A DNA stretch of 64,000 nt from NCBI GenBank assembly GCA_009809945.1, contig WTPW01000330.1:32233-96232 (forward strand), in the 5' to 3' direction. This document shows positions 1-11,750 of this stretch, one piece after another; the stretch's first letter is position 1; each line of letters starts with the position of its first letter. Source of the DNA: Gigaspora margarita (taxonomy: Eukaryota > Glomeromycota > Glomeromycetes > Diversisporales > Gigasporaceae). Under the pieces are notes generated by a model. It saw only the letters and a list, made by a program, of their open reading frames with translations, searched no databases and was not told the origin of the DNA. Position numbers and translations under genes: made by a program.

Positions 1-112
1 ATCTATATTCTTGCTCTATTTTAGGCCTTAATTCTAATCCTAATATTAATTAAATTTTACTGTTTGTTTTTATTTTGATTTGCATATTATATAAATTTTA
101 TACTTCTAGACC
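1..112 (+). repeat. Truncated dispersed AT-rich repeat at the window edge
   Basis: Reading from the window start, this segment matches 20975-21085 with scattered substitutions. Both contain a GGCCTTAA block followed by CTAA-rich sequence, TATTAATT, and a TTTTGATTTGCAT block. The second copy keeps two exact CCCTAA units where this copy has decayed versions. It is probably the end of a larger repeat that continues to the left of the window. No coding capacity is seen. Confidence 0.5.
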
Positions 113-115
113 TTA

Positions 116-617
116 GGTTCGATAGTATAGTGGTTATACTTCAAGATCACAAATCAGAAGGTTGACAGTTCAAGTCTTGTTAGTGGCAAATACCAATTCT
201 TATTAGAGAACTAAAACACTATGGGAGCCAGAAACCTAGAACATCAATAGATAGACTTAATATAGTAATTGGTATAACAATTTGGTGAGGCTTAACTTGT
301 CAGTTAGGATCTACAATTTGTATAACTGAAGTCACAAGATGTAGTGAAGATCAAGTCATTTACTACTGGTAGTATTTTCTCAGAACTATGGCCAGATGTA
401 GTTAGGTGGGACTAAAGTCTAAAGTTAAAACTTGAAAAATAAAAAACTATATAGGACACATCCTACCATAGCCAACTTTAGGCTATAGATAAAGCAGTTT
501 GAGTCTTCTCTTTACAAATATTTAATGTTTATCTGCACATATATACATGTATCATATTTTATGAAATTAATAAAAAAGAATGAGTAGACATGGTCTTGGT
601 TGTAAAATAAAAAAAAA
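116..617 (+). mobile_element. tRNA-derived SINE-like retroelement, copy 1
   Basis: The 5' end looks like a decayed tRNA. A pol III A box (TAGTATAGTGG) lies at 123-133 and a B box (AGTTCAAGTCT) at 167-177, spaced as inside a tRNA gene. The body runs about 430 bp further and ends in GTCTTGGTTGTAAAAT followed by an A-run. The whole unit is homologous to 51596-52205, which shares the tRNA-like head, the middle part around 465-500 and the A-rich tail. This fits a SINE, although 500 bp is long for one. No ORF is present, so it would depend on LINE machinery. Family assignment is inference. Confidence 0.7.
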
Positions 618-1934
618 TTTATATTACTAGTGCTAAATACTACATGTGTGATATAAAGTTTTTGATTATTTTAATAGTTACTACATATTTTTTATTGGGT
701 TTTAATTCAACAATATTGAAGAATAAAAAAGAATTTTAATTTTGTTTTGATTTTCTATTTGTTATAGATTTTTGAACAATATTTTAGAATATTATTTTTT
801 TGAAGAATCTACTTTTTATATCTGTTACTAAAAAACTTATATATAGAAGATAAAAGATTTTTCTTATATATTTTGTATATAAAAGTACTATTGAAATTCT
901 TTGTAAACCATATTAGTTTGCCAAACCTTATAAATAAAAATAGTATCAAATACTTTTTAAAAATGCTTAATACTATAAATACTTTATACTATCCAATAAA
1001 CTATTATCTTTTTTTAGTTTGAAATAATGAAAAAGTACTTTTATTAGTGAAAATCACAAAGTTCCAATTGAAATTTTTGTAATATTTGGTTTATTTAAAA
1101 CATTTTATATAATAGTTTTTACTAAGTAATAGTTTTGAAAATCTATATACAAATTTTTATTTAGTTTTAACTAGATGCTACTTAATTGTCCTTGTTTTCA
1201 AGTTCCTTTTGTATTTTAAGATTTTTTTCTGCTATTTGTGCTATTTTTTGTTTGTACAAAAGTGATAACATATTTTGAAGCAGATTTTTTTTGCTATTTT
1301 AAGTTCTAATTCTGGTGATATCTATAGAGCAAATAAATAATAGTAGGTTTATTATAGCCAATATAGGCTACAATTTTAATAAACAAGCTTTGATTCTAAA
1401 AAATATTTGTACAAAAAAATAATTTTATATTGTTGTTAAGAAAAAAAAATCTATTTTGGATTGCTTAAATATTTATTAATTGTTTAATATATAAAAGTAG
1501 TTCTAATTAATTCTCAATTGTACTAGCAATTATAGTTTGTATTATATTTTACGCCTATAAAATTTGGCCAGATATTATATAAAATATCAATTAGTTATAT
1601 AGAGTAGGATTTTTGTGACCAATACTATATATTATATAATTTTAGCTAATCCAATTTTATATCAATATGCAATACTAGATTTAAATATTTCATATCTTGC
1701 AAGATATTTATTTATTCTTTTTAAAAATATCTATATTTTTTTAAATTTTATAAATTAAGTAATCAATATTGAACAAGCAGATAATTGGGTTTACAATTTA
1801 TTTAATTTAATTTGATTTAAATAAAGATTTAATTTTAAATTAAATTCAAATACAAAATTTTTAAATCAAATCAGATTCAAATTAATAAATATTTAATTTA
1901 ATTTGATCAAATATTTGAAATAATTGATTTGAAC
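618..1934. other. AT-rich gene-free stretch
   Basis: No open reading frame, tRNA or clear inverted repeat was recognised. The sequence is very AT-rich and I see essentially no CpG dinucleotide over most of it. Around 1795-1925 there are short imperfect repeats of TTTAATTTAATTTGAT-like sequence. It is probably decayed repeat DNA. Confidence 0.5.
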
Positions 1935-2622
1935 CTGTGGGTTGATAGCATAGTAGTTGTGCTCTGAGGTTATTACCTGTTCCAGTTGCAAGGTTGCCAG
2001 TTCAAGCCCTACTGGAGGACAAAATTTAATAACTATACAAGGTTATGAGACAGGTGAGCTAAACTAGGATGCCAGAATGACAATTAGTGGCACAGCCACA
2101 TCAAATATATATTGAAGGTTCTTAAGAAGATATGAATACCTCTAGTGAAAATCTAGTCAAATACAGGTTGGATACTTCCAGTAAAATTCTAGTTAAAGAA
2201 AATTAGGACAGTTCTGGTTAAAACCTTTGGTTACAAATAGGTCTTCTGGATATACTCTGGTTGTAAACAATCTAGAAGTATATCATAACAACCTAATGAA
2301 GAAAGGAATTGCAGAATCTTGGTTTAGGAAGCCCTGTTCTTACCTGAAATAGAAGGATGACCAAAAGAAAAACTTTGAGAGGATTAAGATGAATGGAAAA
2401 CACTAGCTAGAAGTATAGTGTAGACTACCATAGGAGCCAATTATATCAAAGTCTTTTATGAAGAATTGGATGAAAAATAGAATAATTCTGCTTTCCTTCC
2501 AGAATAAAAATTTCTAAAAAAAAACGAATTGGGTCGAAAGCCAAGAACACCACCAGATGGGCATGGTAAGAATAGGATGGTCTAGAAAAACTAAGTATGA
2601 AATTAGGGAGGTATAGATAGCC
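1935..2622 (+). mobile_element. tRNA-derived SINE-like retroelement, copy 2, 5' part
   Basis: A tRNA-like head carries an A box (TAGCATAGTAG) at 1946-1956 and a B box (AGTTCAAGCCC) at 1999-2009. A non-coding body with short internal near-repeats follows (for example GAAAATCTAGTC and AAAATTCTAGTT). The element seems to be interrupted at 2623 by a TIR element and to resume after 3263, ending near 3320 in an A-rich stretch. The sequence on the two sides of the insertion shares TAGATAGCC/TAGATAGGC, as expected for a target-site duplication. The head is clear, the 3' boundary is inferred. Confidence 0.6.
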
Positions 2623-2841
2623 AGGACCCCAAACAATCTATGTAATGTCATATTTGAAAAAGCGCTAACAGAGGGCCGTTTTTTTAAAAAGGTTATATTT
2701 GAAAAGTAGGTATTGGGTAAAAAGGTTATATTTGAAAACGGATAATAGGCAAAATGAGTATATTTGAAAGAATGGTAACAGAGTAATTTTTTCAAATGTT
2801 ATATTTGAAAAGTGGTATTGGGAATGGTAAGTGTTGGGAGG

Positions 2842-2877
<36 letters not shown>

Positions 2878-3263
2878 GAGCGTCATTTTTTTTTTTNNNN
2901 NNNNNNNNNNNNNNNNNNNNNNNNNNNNNNNNNNNNNNNNNNNNNNNNNNNNNNNNNNNNNNNNNNNNNNNNNNNNNNNNNNNNNNNNNNNNNNNNNNNN
3001 NNNNNNNNNNNNNNNNNNNNNNNNNNNNNNNNNNNNNNNNNNNNNNNNNNNNNNNNNNNNNNNNNNNNNNNNNNNNNTTTTTTTAGAAAGCGTTTGTTCG
3101 AAAAAAATTTTTTTGAAAGCTTACATTTCGAAAATTGGTAAGCAATACCAAAGTTGGTACCTGATGTTTGAAATGTAGCTGAAATATACCAAAGTAGAAC
3201 CGCTAACAGAAAAAATTTTACTATGATTCTCAAATATAACCTCACATAGATTATTTGGGGTCC
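2623..3263. mobile_element. Non-autonomous TIR element, MULE-like, with internal minisatellite and assembly gap
   Basis: The ends form terminal inverted repeats of about 35 bp (left AGGACCCCAAACAATCTATG at 2623; right complement at about 3228-3263). They are bordered by a near-identical 9-bp direct repeat (TAGATAGCC at 2614-2622 and TAGATAGGC at 3264-3272). A 9-bp duplication is typical of Mutator-like elements. Inside, a GTTATATTTGAAAA-type unit recurs at least five times between 2645 and 2815, and a poly-T run leads into the gap. The AGGACCCC end also occurs on the elements at 47976 and 63680, so they are probably related. No transposase is visible. Confidence 0.6.
2897..3077. other. Assembly gap (N run)
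   Basis: This is a run of N flanked by T-rich sequence on both sides. Translations across it have no meaning. It sits inside the TIR element at 2623-3263, so the missing sequence is probably more of its simple repeat. Confidence 0.99.
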
Positions 3264-3592
3264 TAGATAGGCTATAGATTGTTTGGATAAATTAAAAAAT
3301 AGACTATGTAATAAAAAGATGTAGGGGGCCCTCTGGGTCCTCATGACTAATACAAATAAAATAAAAAGTGCACCAAACGCGCCCTGATGGCAATAGCCAA
3401 AAGGTTAAAAAATATATATATATTCGATTTGATTTAAATAAATTTATCCAAATGTTTTGTTTTTAATGATATAGTATCTATAAATAAAAATGCTTTTATT
3501 TGATTCAAAATCAATTTTTGATCACGTTGAATAATTAGCTATGAGACAATACAAAAATTACAAAAATTTTAATCATTGCTAGTCATATATTA

Positions 3593-4125
3593 TTAGGGTG
3601 TGAAATAGCATATTAAACACAAACTTAGTAAAGATCATATAATAGATTTTACTAATTAAGATTTTTCCGAAAATGTCGATCATTTCAAATCTATTGGTTG
3701 CTAATATGTAAACATCATGAAGGTGCTAAAGCATAATGTTAACGGTAGTAATTTTAAACTTTAATATCTCATAAATTAATGAAGATGTACCTATAAAATT
3801 ATACTTGTTCGAATCGTTTTAATGTGCTCTTTAGTGTAATAGAACCATTTTCGCTCCCTTTATATAAATTAAAGTGGAATTCAGTAACAAAAATCACATT
3901 TTTATTATTGAAAAATTCAAAATGGCTCTATTATGTTAAAGACCATGTCAAGCCGATTCGAATAAGTATAATTTTATAAGTATACCTTTATTAGTTCACA
4001 AGTTATTAAAGTTTAGAATTTACTATGTTTTGCCGGTCATAATTGATCGACAAAAAAAATTGTTATGAGAGTTTACTATATGATCTTCACTATGTTTGTA
4101 AATCATATGCAATCCCACACCCTAA
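3593..4125. mobile_element. Foldback element, about 530 bp
   Basis: The left arm begins TTAGGGTGTGAAATAGCATA and the right arm, read on the other strand, begins TTAGGGTGTGGGATTGCATA. Pairing continues, with gaps, through almost the whole element; TTATACTTRTTCGAATCG is shared near the centre. It is almost entirely palindromic, so a transcript would fold into one long hairpin. No convincing target duplication was found. It lies at the start of the CpG-containing gene island. Confidence 0.7.
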
Positions 4126-4954
4126 TGTGTTATGGGCTAAATTATATGTTAATTTCGTAATGCTGGCCAAAATCCAAAAATTTTCCAAATTTTTGCCGAT
4201 ATCCAAATAAATTTGCAATTTCCGAACCTAAATATTCCGGGCCTCTGGTTTGTAACTATCAAGGATAAATTCGGAAGCAAATTTTCAAAAGGCTAATAAT
4301 GAAATAGTAATTTTCTAAATTATGATTGGTTGATTTTAGGGTCAAAACCGATATGTTTATAACAAATTGTTTTTAATCCTTGGAAAATATTTTTTTAATT
4401 TAACTCTATGAATGCATAAAATTAAGATAAAAAAATTTCTTCAAGTTTGTTCAGAGGTGGTCATAAAAAATTTCGCTCAAATTTTAATTGATAGAATAAA
4501 AAACAAAAAAAAAAAAAAGATTAATATATCGAGAATAGTCAAAAACCCAAATTCTTTGATTCATAATGGATTTATTTTCATCCAAATCCTATTATTTCAC
4601 TATAGTGCGGCTTTAAATTTAGATTACGGCCCACATTTTAGGTTTCGGTTTTGGTTTTAGATTACGGAATTATTTTATCAAAAAAATCGATGTCTTAAGT
4701 ATTTTCGACAAGACAGTAATTTAGTTTCTACGTTATGTATAGTGGTAATGGCACGTCCATAATTTGTGACAGGTTACGCTAATACCTGACCAACTTTTAG
4801 GACTAATCAAAACTGTGATGAATATACTGTAGATGTATTAATTTGAAAAACTTTCTTAATTATTACGATAGTAATTTTCGTAAATATTCAAATCTTTATG
4901 TAGTTAAAGTGTATATATTTATTTATTTATTTATTTTTTTATTATCTTATATAA
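4126..4954. other. Intergenic, nothing recognised
   Basis: The stretch is AT-rich with normal CpG presence. The open frame at 4412-4660 has low-complexity lysine-rich content and no recognisable domain, so I do not call it a gene. A run of ATTT repeats sits at about 4917-4935. Confidence 0.4.
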
Positions 4955-5285
4955 GGTAATTTGACGAATTTGGATATCGCGTGGTCTAATGATTGGAATC
5001 GAATAATTTTTATGCCATTCGATTCGTCTCGATAAGACGAATCGAATGATACAAAATTCATTTGATTCTGATCACTGGATCACAGGATATCATCGATTAT
5101 TTGCCAGGTTTACACTTCGTCAAAATTCCCCTCAAGGATCTTTTTATGCAGCATATAATCGATGATATATCGTGATTCAGTGATCAGAATCGGGTGATTT
5201 TTATACCATTCGATTCATATCATCGAGATTATCCGATTCTGATCACTGGATCACACGAGATATCATCAATTCGTCAAATTATCCC
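4955..5285. mobile_element. Composite foldback element carrying two hairpins
   Basis: The outer inverted ends read GGTAATTTGACGAATT (left) and, on the opposite strand, GGGATAATTTGACGAATT (right). Inside are two hairpins at about 4985-5092 and 5170-5255. Both use ATTCTGATCACTGGATCAC arms and an ACCATTCGATTCGTCTC-like centre. The same hairpin family occurs at 30190-30330, 51425-51545, 59165-59285 and 59350-59460. It is probably a non-autonomous DNA element in which a smaller hairpin has been duplicated. Confidence 0.65.
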
Positions 5286-7165
5286 TACCTCTCTAAAATT
5301 TTAAACTTTTTGATACGATGTATAATCCCATTTAATGTCACTTTAAAGAAGATGTTATATTATTAATTTTATATAAAATTTAATACAAAAAATAAAAAAA
5401 TTTTGAATATTAAAATAGTTAAGATTTTAGATTAGTTATTTATGAATTTTTCTATCTAACATTAAGAAAAGTGTACAAATCGAAAGTTTAAAAAAACCTA
5501 CTGATTTAATAGAAAAAAAATTTATAGGTATAACAAAAATTTAGAATTTTTAATAAAGTTTATAAAATTATTAACGACTTTTGTTCTTATTGTGAAAGGT
5601 GATCCTTCAAATATATCACAGGTTACGAAGTTGGATATATTTTTACTTAGTGAATGGAGCATAAAATGAAAAGATTATATTTTTTTTGATCTCAATTTGT
5701 TTTCAATTCCGAGCCAACATTACAAACCGCGTTAGATAAATTCAAAAGTTCAATACTGTATAATCTATAATCGATCATATTTTTTTCTTTATAAATTTAG
5801 TCTTTAACATTGGTTAATCGAATCAAAAAGGGTACCAATATATGGGTTCAAAAAGAATTAATCAAATGACACAGGTTTACTTTCTTAAATGATTATAATA
5901 TATCAAAGGAAATCCTTATTATTATATAATTTACGTAATATTCGCTATTTTATTTTTAAATATTAAATGCCTTTACTTTTTATATAGTTATTTTGTTTTA
6001 TAATAAATTCAATATCGAAAAGGGCAAACCTTTGAATTTCTAAAAATGGCATCAGTGGCGTAACTTATCATAGTTACGGACATGCGTAGGCGTAGTAATG
6101 ATGTGGACTGCTTAATTTTTAAGATGTGACCTTACTCAATTATAATGTAATTTGTTAAAAATTTATTTGGAACGGATTTCTCTTTTTCACCACATCAAAA
6201 ACGGTATTTTTATTTTTATAAATTATTAATTAAAATCAATTTAGTAGATCAAGAAATATAATATATATTAATAACATTCCATATATGTATATACCTTTGT
6301 ATGAAACTAATAGTAATCCTTAAATTATCTGGTATCAAAGATTACACAATTTTATTGGTACAGTACGTAGGTATTATGAAATTGAATTGTTCTTAGGTAG
6401 TTCTATTTTTTGCTGAAATGATCTCATTATGATAGTCATCAGAAAACTAATGTTTGTAGAAATTATAAACCTTTCTCTATTTATTATATTTAAAAATAAA
6501 TAAACATATAGAAACAATTTTTATACTATAATCATAAATTTCACTGCATCGAAATTCACTAACGAGAAATATATATATATATTGTTGAGAGTTTAATTAC
6601 ACTGAGAGACCTCAATATACATTATCTATTATTGTCCTTTAAACCGTTCCCACTACTGTATATCATTTTTTTGATGTTGTTCGATAAATTAATCACTGAT
6701 TCGTGACAAATTTGTCTGCAAGACGATTTTTAAGGATTATAAATTTAATTTATAGCTAGCTATATAAACATATATAGCATGCTTATCAATTATAAAAAAA
6801 GAATAGTAAAATTTGAAAAAAAATCATTATCACATTGAAATATTTTTCACGTACTGTACGTATGTACGTACGTACCTAATAATTATGTAACGCGTAAACA
6901 AAGATCTTTCACAAAACTGCTGTATTAATGATTTAATAATTTTTTTTTACATCATAAAACATCATATTTATTAAAATAATTACAACATTTTTCATAATAA
7001 AAATGAAATCATATTCAAACTAATTCTTGAATGAGTGAATATTTAAATGATGGAAATGGTAGTTTTACAAGAATATTAATATTAAAGAACTCTTTTACAT
7101 TCTAATAAATATCTTGTTTTATTTGATTTTTCTAAGAAACATACCCAACAAAAAAAAAGAGAAAA
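5286..7165. other. Intergenic region upstream of the hemerythrin gene
   Basis: No gene is recognised over about 1.9 kb. It contains a short GTAC/ACGT microsatellite at 6851-6875. The stretch from 7080 to the ATG holds T-rich pyrimidine tracts and the A-rich leader expected just upstream of a fungal start codon. The start of a CAGTGGCGTAAC motif at 6053 resembles a hAT end, but no partner end was found. Confidence 0.4.
6851..6875. promoter_or_regulatory. GTAC/ACGT microsatellite about 290 bp upstream of the hemerythrin ATG
   Basis: This is an alternating GTACGTACGTAC-type run. Similar runs occur at 9603-9614 and 15416-15439, that is, upstream of each of the three host genes. I did not notice it in the repeat-rich parts of the window. 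A regulatory role is only a possibility; it could equally be a mutation-prone simple repeat kept near genes. Confidence 0.3.
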
Positions 7166-7980
7166 ATGCTTCAAGTTGAAGAAGTAACCGCTGAAGTTCC
7201 AGCATTAGTAAACCCTCAACATAAATCAATTTTCGAATCAGGACCCAAGGGTCAACCTCCAAACATCCTAAATTCTTTGAAACGTGATCATGATGTATTT
7301 AAAACATTATACCAAGAATATAATACTACAAAATCTAAGAGCGATCGAGAACGAATTGCCAAAGAGATAATGAAAGGTGTAGATATTCATGACAAGATCG
7401 AAGAACTAGTTTTTTATCCGGCCTTGAGAGATTGTGGAATGGAGATGGGGAATAATTATGTTAAACAAAGTTTACTTGATCATGAAAATGTTAGATCTTC
7501 GGTATATGAGTTGAATATTCTGTTTCAGGATGAAGGGGTTGAATCACAGATGTTTAATAATTTCTTTAATAAAATGATGACGGTTTGTGTATTCGTGTAT
7601 TCGTGTATATTTTTTTTTTCTATTAATGAGTTTGTTTTTTTTTCTATGTTATTAATCACTATTATATATGAAAAAATATAGGATTTTATTGCACATGCTG
7701 AATTGGAAGAACACGAAGTTTTCAAATTTTGTCAAAAATTATTTGATGATAAAAAACTTGCGGAACTTGGTAAAGAGTTGGACGAAATGCGTAAGATGGG
7801 TAGGTTTAACACATTACATTAATATTATAATATTTGTGAATAGTACATTCGCTCAAGCATTAATTTTTGGTTATAGGTGGTGTGGAAAAAAAACTTATGG
7901 AAGGACGAGAAGAGGTAGAGAAAATGGAGGATGCAGAGGAGGCAGGAGGAACAGAAGTCATGGAAGAAGTAGTTGAATAA
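7166..7980 (+). CDS. Hemerythrin HHE cation-binding domain protein (3 exons)
   Basis: My gene model joins 7166-7582, 7682-7799 and 7877-7980 and gives a 212-residue protein. Introns of 99 and 77 nt are GT...AG (GTTTGT...TATAG and GTAGGT...TATAG) and keep the frame. Residues 35-160 are an HHE four-helix bundle. Candidate di-iron ligands are His42 (KRDHD), His75 with Glu79 (HDKIE), His106 (LLDHEN), His144 with Glu148, and His150 (AHAELEEH). The family binds a non-haem di-iron centre and is linked to oxygen, NO or iron handling; the substrate here is unknown. The C-terminus is charged and Glu-rich, and no signal peptide or membrane helix is seen, so it is probably soluble. The start is supported by an A-rich context (gaaaaATG). 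Unspliced translation would hit stops in both introns. The gene converges on the Myb-like gene at 8467. Confidence 0.85.
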
Positions 7981-8466
7981 TGGTTAAAATGAATAGTGGT
8001 AAAATGAAATAGTATGGATCAAATTTTTGACCTTTTTTTCCTGTGATTTTTTTCGAGAGTTTACATTTCAAACCACATATTGTATGAACGAAAAATATTT
8101 GATAATTGACAGTACAGTCTTAATAAAATTAGTGAAATTCTTACAGTGTCACGTGCTATGTGAATTTTTTTCGTGTTATTGAAAACCTTAATGTCATGTT
8201 CTGTACATAATACATGACTGTTTTATAATATGAAATGCATTTAACAAATTTAACAAATTATGCTAACGAGTCCTCTGTAGAATTTTTAATACGTACAGTA
8301 TTCGCGTAATAACGTGTTTATTAAAACAAAAAAACTTGTGATAATAAAAATTTTGATTTTTATTATTTTTATTTAAAAATTTATTACAAACTAATCATAA
8401 AAATCCTCCACTATGAACATAATTAAAAAATGAATTAAAAAATATATTATATGTAAGTCAACAACT
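7981..8466. other. Convergent intergenic region (3' ends of two genes)
   Basis: This lies between the stop codons of the hemerythrin gene (+) and the Myb-like gene (-). An AATAAA motif near 8122-8128 is a plausible poly-A signal for the + strand gene. No other feature is recognised. Confidence 0.4.
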
Positions 8467-8882
8467 TCATTCAGAAGAAACAGATTTTTTTAAATCTGAT
8501 AACATTCTTTTACGCCATTGATCATAACATTGTGTGTGTGACTTTCCGTCAACATCTTCAGCAATTTCTTTCCAATCCAAAGGGGAAGGCAAACGTTTAA
8601 TAATTGCATCAAATAATTGAGTTCTTTGGTCTGTAGTCCATGCTACTTTAATGATTAAGAATTAAGGCTTAGAAAATTAGAGACATGACGTTAAAAAGTG
8701 AACTCGAATAAATTACCAGATTTATTGGATTTCTTCTTATTTTCTGATTCACCAACGTCAACACCACTCATTAAATCTGACATTATAGAAGTTTGAATAT
8801 TCATCAATTCTCCAGTTTCAGTCTCTTCACTTTTAACGTTTTCTTCTGATTTGCGACGACGTTTTACACCTACTTTGTTCAT
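8467..8882 (-). CDS. Small Myb/SANT-like DNA-binding protein (2 exons)
   Basis: On the minus strand exon 1 is 8882-8717 and exon 2 is 8642-8467. They are separated by a 74-nt intron (GTAATT donor, TAG acceptor; a site 3 nt upstream would add one codon). The product is 113 residues. The N-terminal half is polar, with a basic patch at residues 7-11 (KRRRK) that could be a nuclear localisation signal, then Ser/Glu/Lys-rich sequence. Residues 56-102 form one Myb-type helix-turn-helix repeat with the three diagnostic tryptophans Trp57, Trp79 and Trp98. The repeat is seen only after splicing. A single-repeat protein this small may be a nuclear DNA-binding or chromatin cofactor; the target is unknown. 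The start is the only in-frame Met upstream of the basic patch. Confidence 0.8.
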
Positions 8883-11189
8883 CTTTCTAAAAATTTAAAC
8901 CGATATTTATATATTATCACTTTTATTTAACACAACGCATATTTCAATCAACTACCTTTTTTTATTTCAAGTTCGATGTATTTTAGGCGAATAAGGATTT
9001 TTAATAAAGTAGATAAAAAGGATGGACTTCAAAGAAAGATTGCCATTTTAAGGATTCCGTTAATCATGTAGTCTAAATGAATTCTTTCTAAAAGTAGAAA
9101 TCGGATGATGCATATCATTCTTCACATCATTTTTAATATATCAAAAGAGTGAATTGAGTCTTTTATAATCAAAATCGCTTTAAATCATACGTTTTGCATA
9201 AAGCATGATAATGCAGTAGTGATCGAAATTTATCGATGATTTTTACATTCTCACATTTCACGTTTTAAATATAATAGTTATATTAATAAAGTTTCTTTTT
9301 TTATTTATAATATTTAAAAATAAAACCTCCAGCTACGTTATTTGTAATATTCATTCTGAAGGTGAATTTCTTAGTTCTAATTGATTAACTCTATACTGTC
9401 TCGAATTTTATGATTCAAGATTGAAGACTTATTTGTTTCATATAATCATTGTGTGTCACGTGTGTGGACAAATGTTACGTTTTTGATTTTATTGCTTTTT
9501 TGACATCAATTTACACTAGTTCTATTTTTTTATTCTTGTAACACCGGTGAAAACAATGTAACAGGTAAGGTTACGATCTTATCAAAAAACTTTGTTCGCA
9601 TGACGTACGTACGTGACTTTGTATAGAAAATGATCTGGGTCTTGGCAAACAGATCACCAAAATAACTTATTTGTTAAACAATTTAATATTCAATCAAACT
9701 GATTGAATATTTCTCTAAGACTGTAAGACAGTAAGATTACCAAATTAAGAAGATGTGTTGGTTTTTTCAAACCTGTTATCACCAATTTAGAGTTCTGAAC
9801 CGAGTATAGCAAACCAGGTTAATCGGTTTGTAGCATGGTAAAAATGGGGTAATAATTGGTTGTATGATTAGATACATGTATATAATATAAATTGAATAAT
9901 TTATTTACCGTGTAAAAATATTTATTACTGCATATTGGTTATATGCAAGCGCTGAAATCCAAAAGACAGTCCGTTAAAAAGAACGATCAATATGTTTAAG
10001 GTAACTTAAACTTTTACAAGCTACATTACTTATCGTATTTAAGTAAACCTTATCGTTTAAATTAATTTAATACATAAGAAATTTTTACCGATTTCAAAAT
10101 AAATATTAAATATAACTTATCGAAAATACAATATGATCAATAAACAATCTAGAATTTTAGAAAATTTTCTTGATTATGGTCGTCCTCAATTTTGATTTAG
10201 CGGCAAGTTATTTTAATCGATCATACGTGGTTGCCATTAGGAAAGTAGCAACACTTAAATTATTATGTCAAAAAGATTTTTTTTTTTGAAATATTAAAAG
10301 TTCAGTAAGTTATCATTCCAGTCAACAAACTTTTTGCACAGAACCATTTTTTTTTTTTTTTTGGCAATTGCTAATCAAAACTTTATAGCTATTAAAGTAA
10401 TAAATTTTGCTTCACTAACATATTGCTGTTCTTATATATATATTTTTATGTATTTGCAAGGTTTTGATAAACCACTGAAAAGTCACTCAAATACTGATTG
10501 AGGTCTTTATCTTGATATATAGAAGTAAATGAGCATCATTACAATTCTCAACAAACCATAGTAAGAATGAAGCTTGTGCGAATCTTTATTATATTAGCAT
10601 TCTTTTTGTTGATGTTTATTTTTGTATTGTTCATGTTTATCTCTTTTATTATACAGTCAGACCTCTCTAAATGTAACATCATAAAGAAAAAACAAAAAAA
10701 AACTAATACTATTACCAAAATAAATAAAAATTGGCCGGTTCTAATCTGGGGCGTATATAATATTTTAAAACATAGCAAAAGGTATACGTATTTCTAAGAA
10801 AATAGTTAAATTATGCTTTAGCGTTATCAAACAAATGAAATGAATAAAAGTATGCCAAACGGTCATATAAAATAATAGTACAAGTAACAAATATTGTTAT
10901 AAAAAAACCATTAAGGCATTTATTATTCAATATGAAAAAAAAACAATAAATAGAAAAGAAATATAGTATATACAAGAAAATTTATTTTACGACCCAATTT
11001 TTATAGTTATATAAGACAATAAAAGATATGTAGTCATATTTAGAGTTGACCCCTACCCTATCCGAAACTAAGTTCTAATCTGAAACTAGTTTCAGTTTTT
11101 TTTTTTTTTTTAAAAAAAAAAAAGAAATTTGAAAATTCTAATATTCAGAAACTCCATAAGCATGAACAAAAATTTTTCTTATATTATAT
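8883..11189. other. Intergenic region, mostly unrecognised
   Basis: No supported gene. It contains an ACGTACGTACGT run at 9603-9614. A solitary CAGTCAGACCTCTCTAAATG end at 10654 matches the termini of the elements at 54445 and 59583, but no second end was found nearby. The open frames at 10548-10797 on both strands are low-complexity and overlap each other, so they are rejected as genes. Homopolymer T/A runs occur at 10350 and 11097-11125. Confidence 0.4.
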
Positions 11190-11190
11190 A

Positions 11191-11390
11191 CCGTAAAATA
11201 CTGACCTGTGTACCCCGGGTATTTACATGTCTCAATCCCTGTACCCGGGTACAGCTACACTATATTGAACAATATATCTTACTATATCTACTGTACTTAT
11301 GTACCCGGGGTATAAGTCATGAACTGGCGCTTCAAAATGGCAGGGGGTACACCGCATGGGGGGGGGGGTACACCGGTCCGTATTTTACGG
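11191..11390. mobile_element. TIR MITE, CCGTAAA family, TA target site
   Basis: The ends are CCGTAAAATACTGACCTGTG (left) and, on the opposite strand, CCGTAAAATACGGACCGGTG (right). Both sides have a flanking TA. Internally there are several GTACCCGGGTA-like palindromes and a G-run. The end motif CYGTAAA with TA is shared with 33343-35152 and 35732-35862. TA duplication suggests a Tc1/mariner-like mobiliser, but no transposase was seen. Confidence 0.65.
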
Positions 11391-11750
11391 TATATATATA
11401 CATATATGTGTATATATTTTTTTTAAATAGAAAAAATCTTTATATAATATAATTTTTTACATTTATCAACTGCATGCATGTTAATAGAACATAACTAAAT
11501 AGGAGACATGAAGTAAAATTAATGCTGCAAGTTTAAGAAGCCTATAATGAATGAATTATTTATTGATCAAATAATTTTTATTTTTATTATTATTAATGTA
11601 AATGTGAGATTTAAAAAAAGTATTATAATGTTGAGTTTCTGTAGATTCTATTGATCTCATTCATTAAAAATTATTTTGACTGATTCGCTAAATTTACAAT
11701 GAATTTAAAACGAGACATGTGTAAAGAAATACTGACTATAAATTACACAA

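Noticed and set aside
119..190. Functional tRNA gene
   Set aside because: A and B boxes are present, but arms do not pair well and a long repeat body follows, so it is the head of a SINE-like element. The same holds at 1935, 19745, 27984 and 51596.
2812..3344. Open frames on both strands crossing the first N run
   Set aside because: They consist mostly of unknown residues and homopolymer Phe/Lys; they are artefacts of the gap and poly-T.
10548..10797. Overlapping 76-codon frames on both strands
   Set aside because: Both are low-complexity hydrophobic or Lys/Asn-rich, and they mirror each other in AT-rich DNA next to a solo TIR end.
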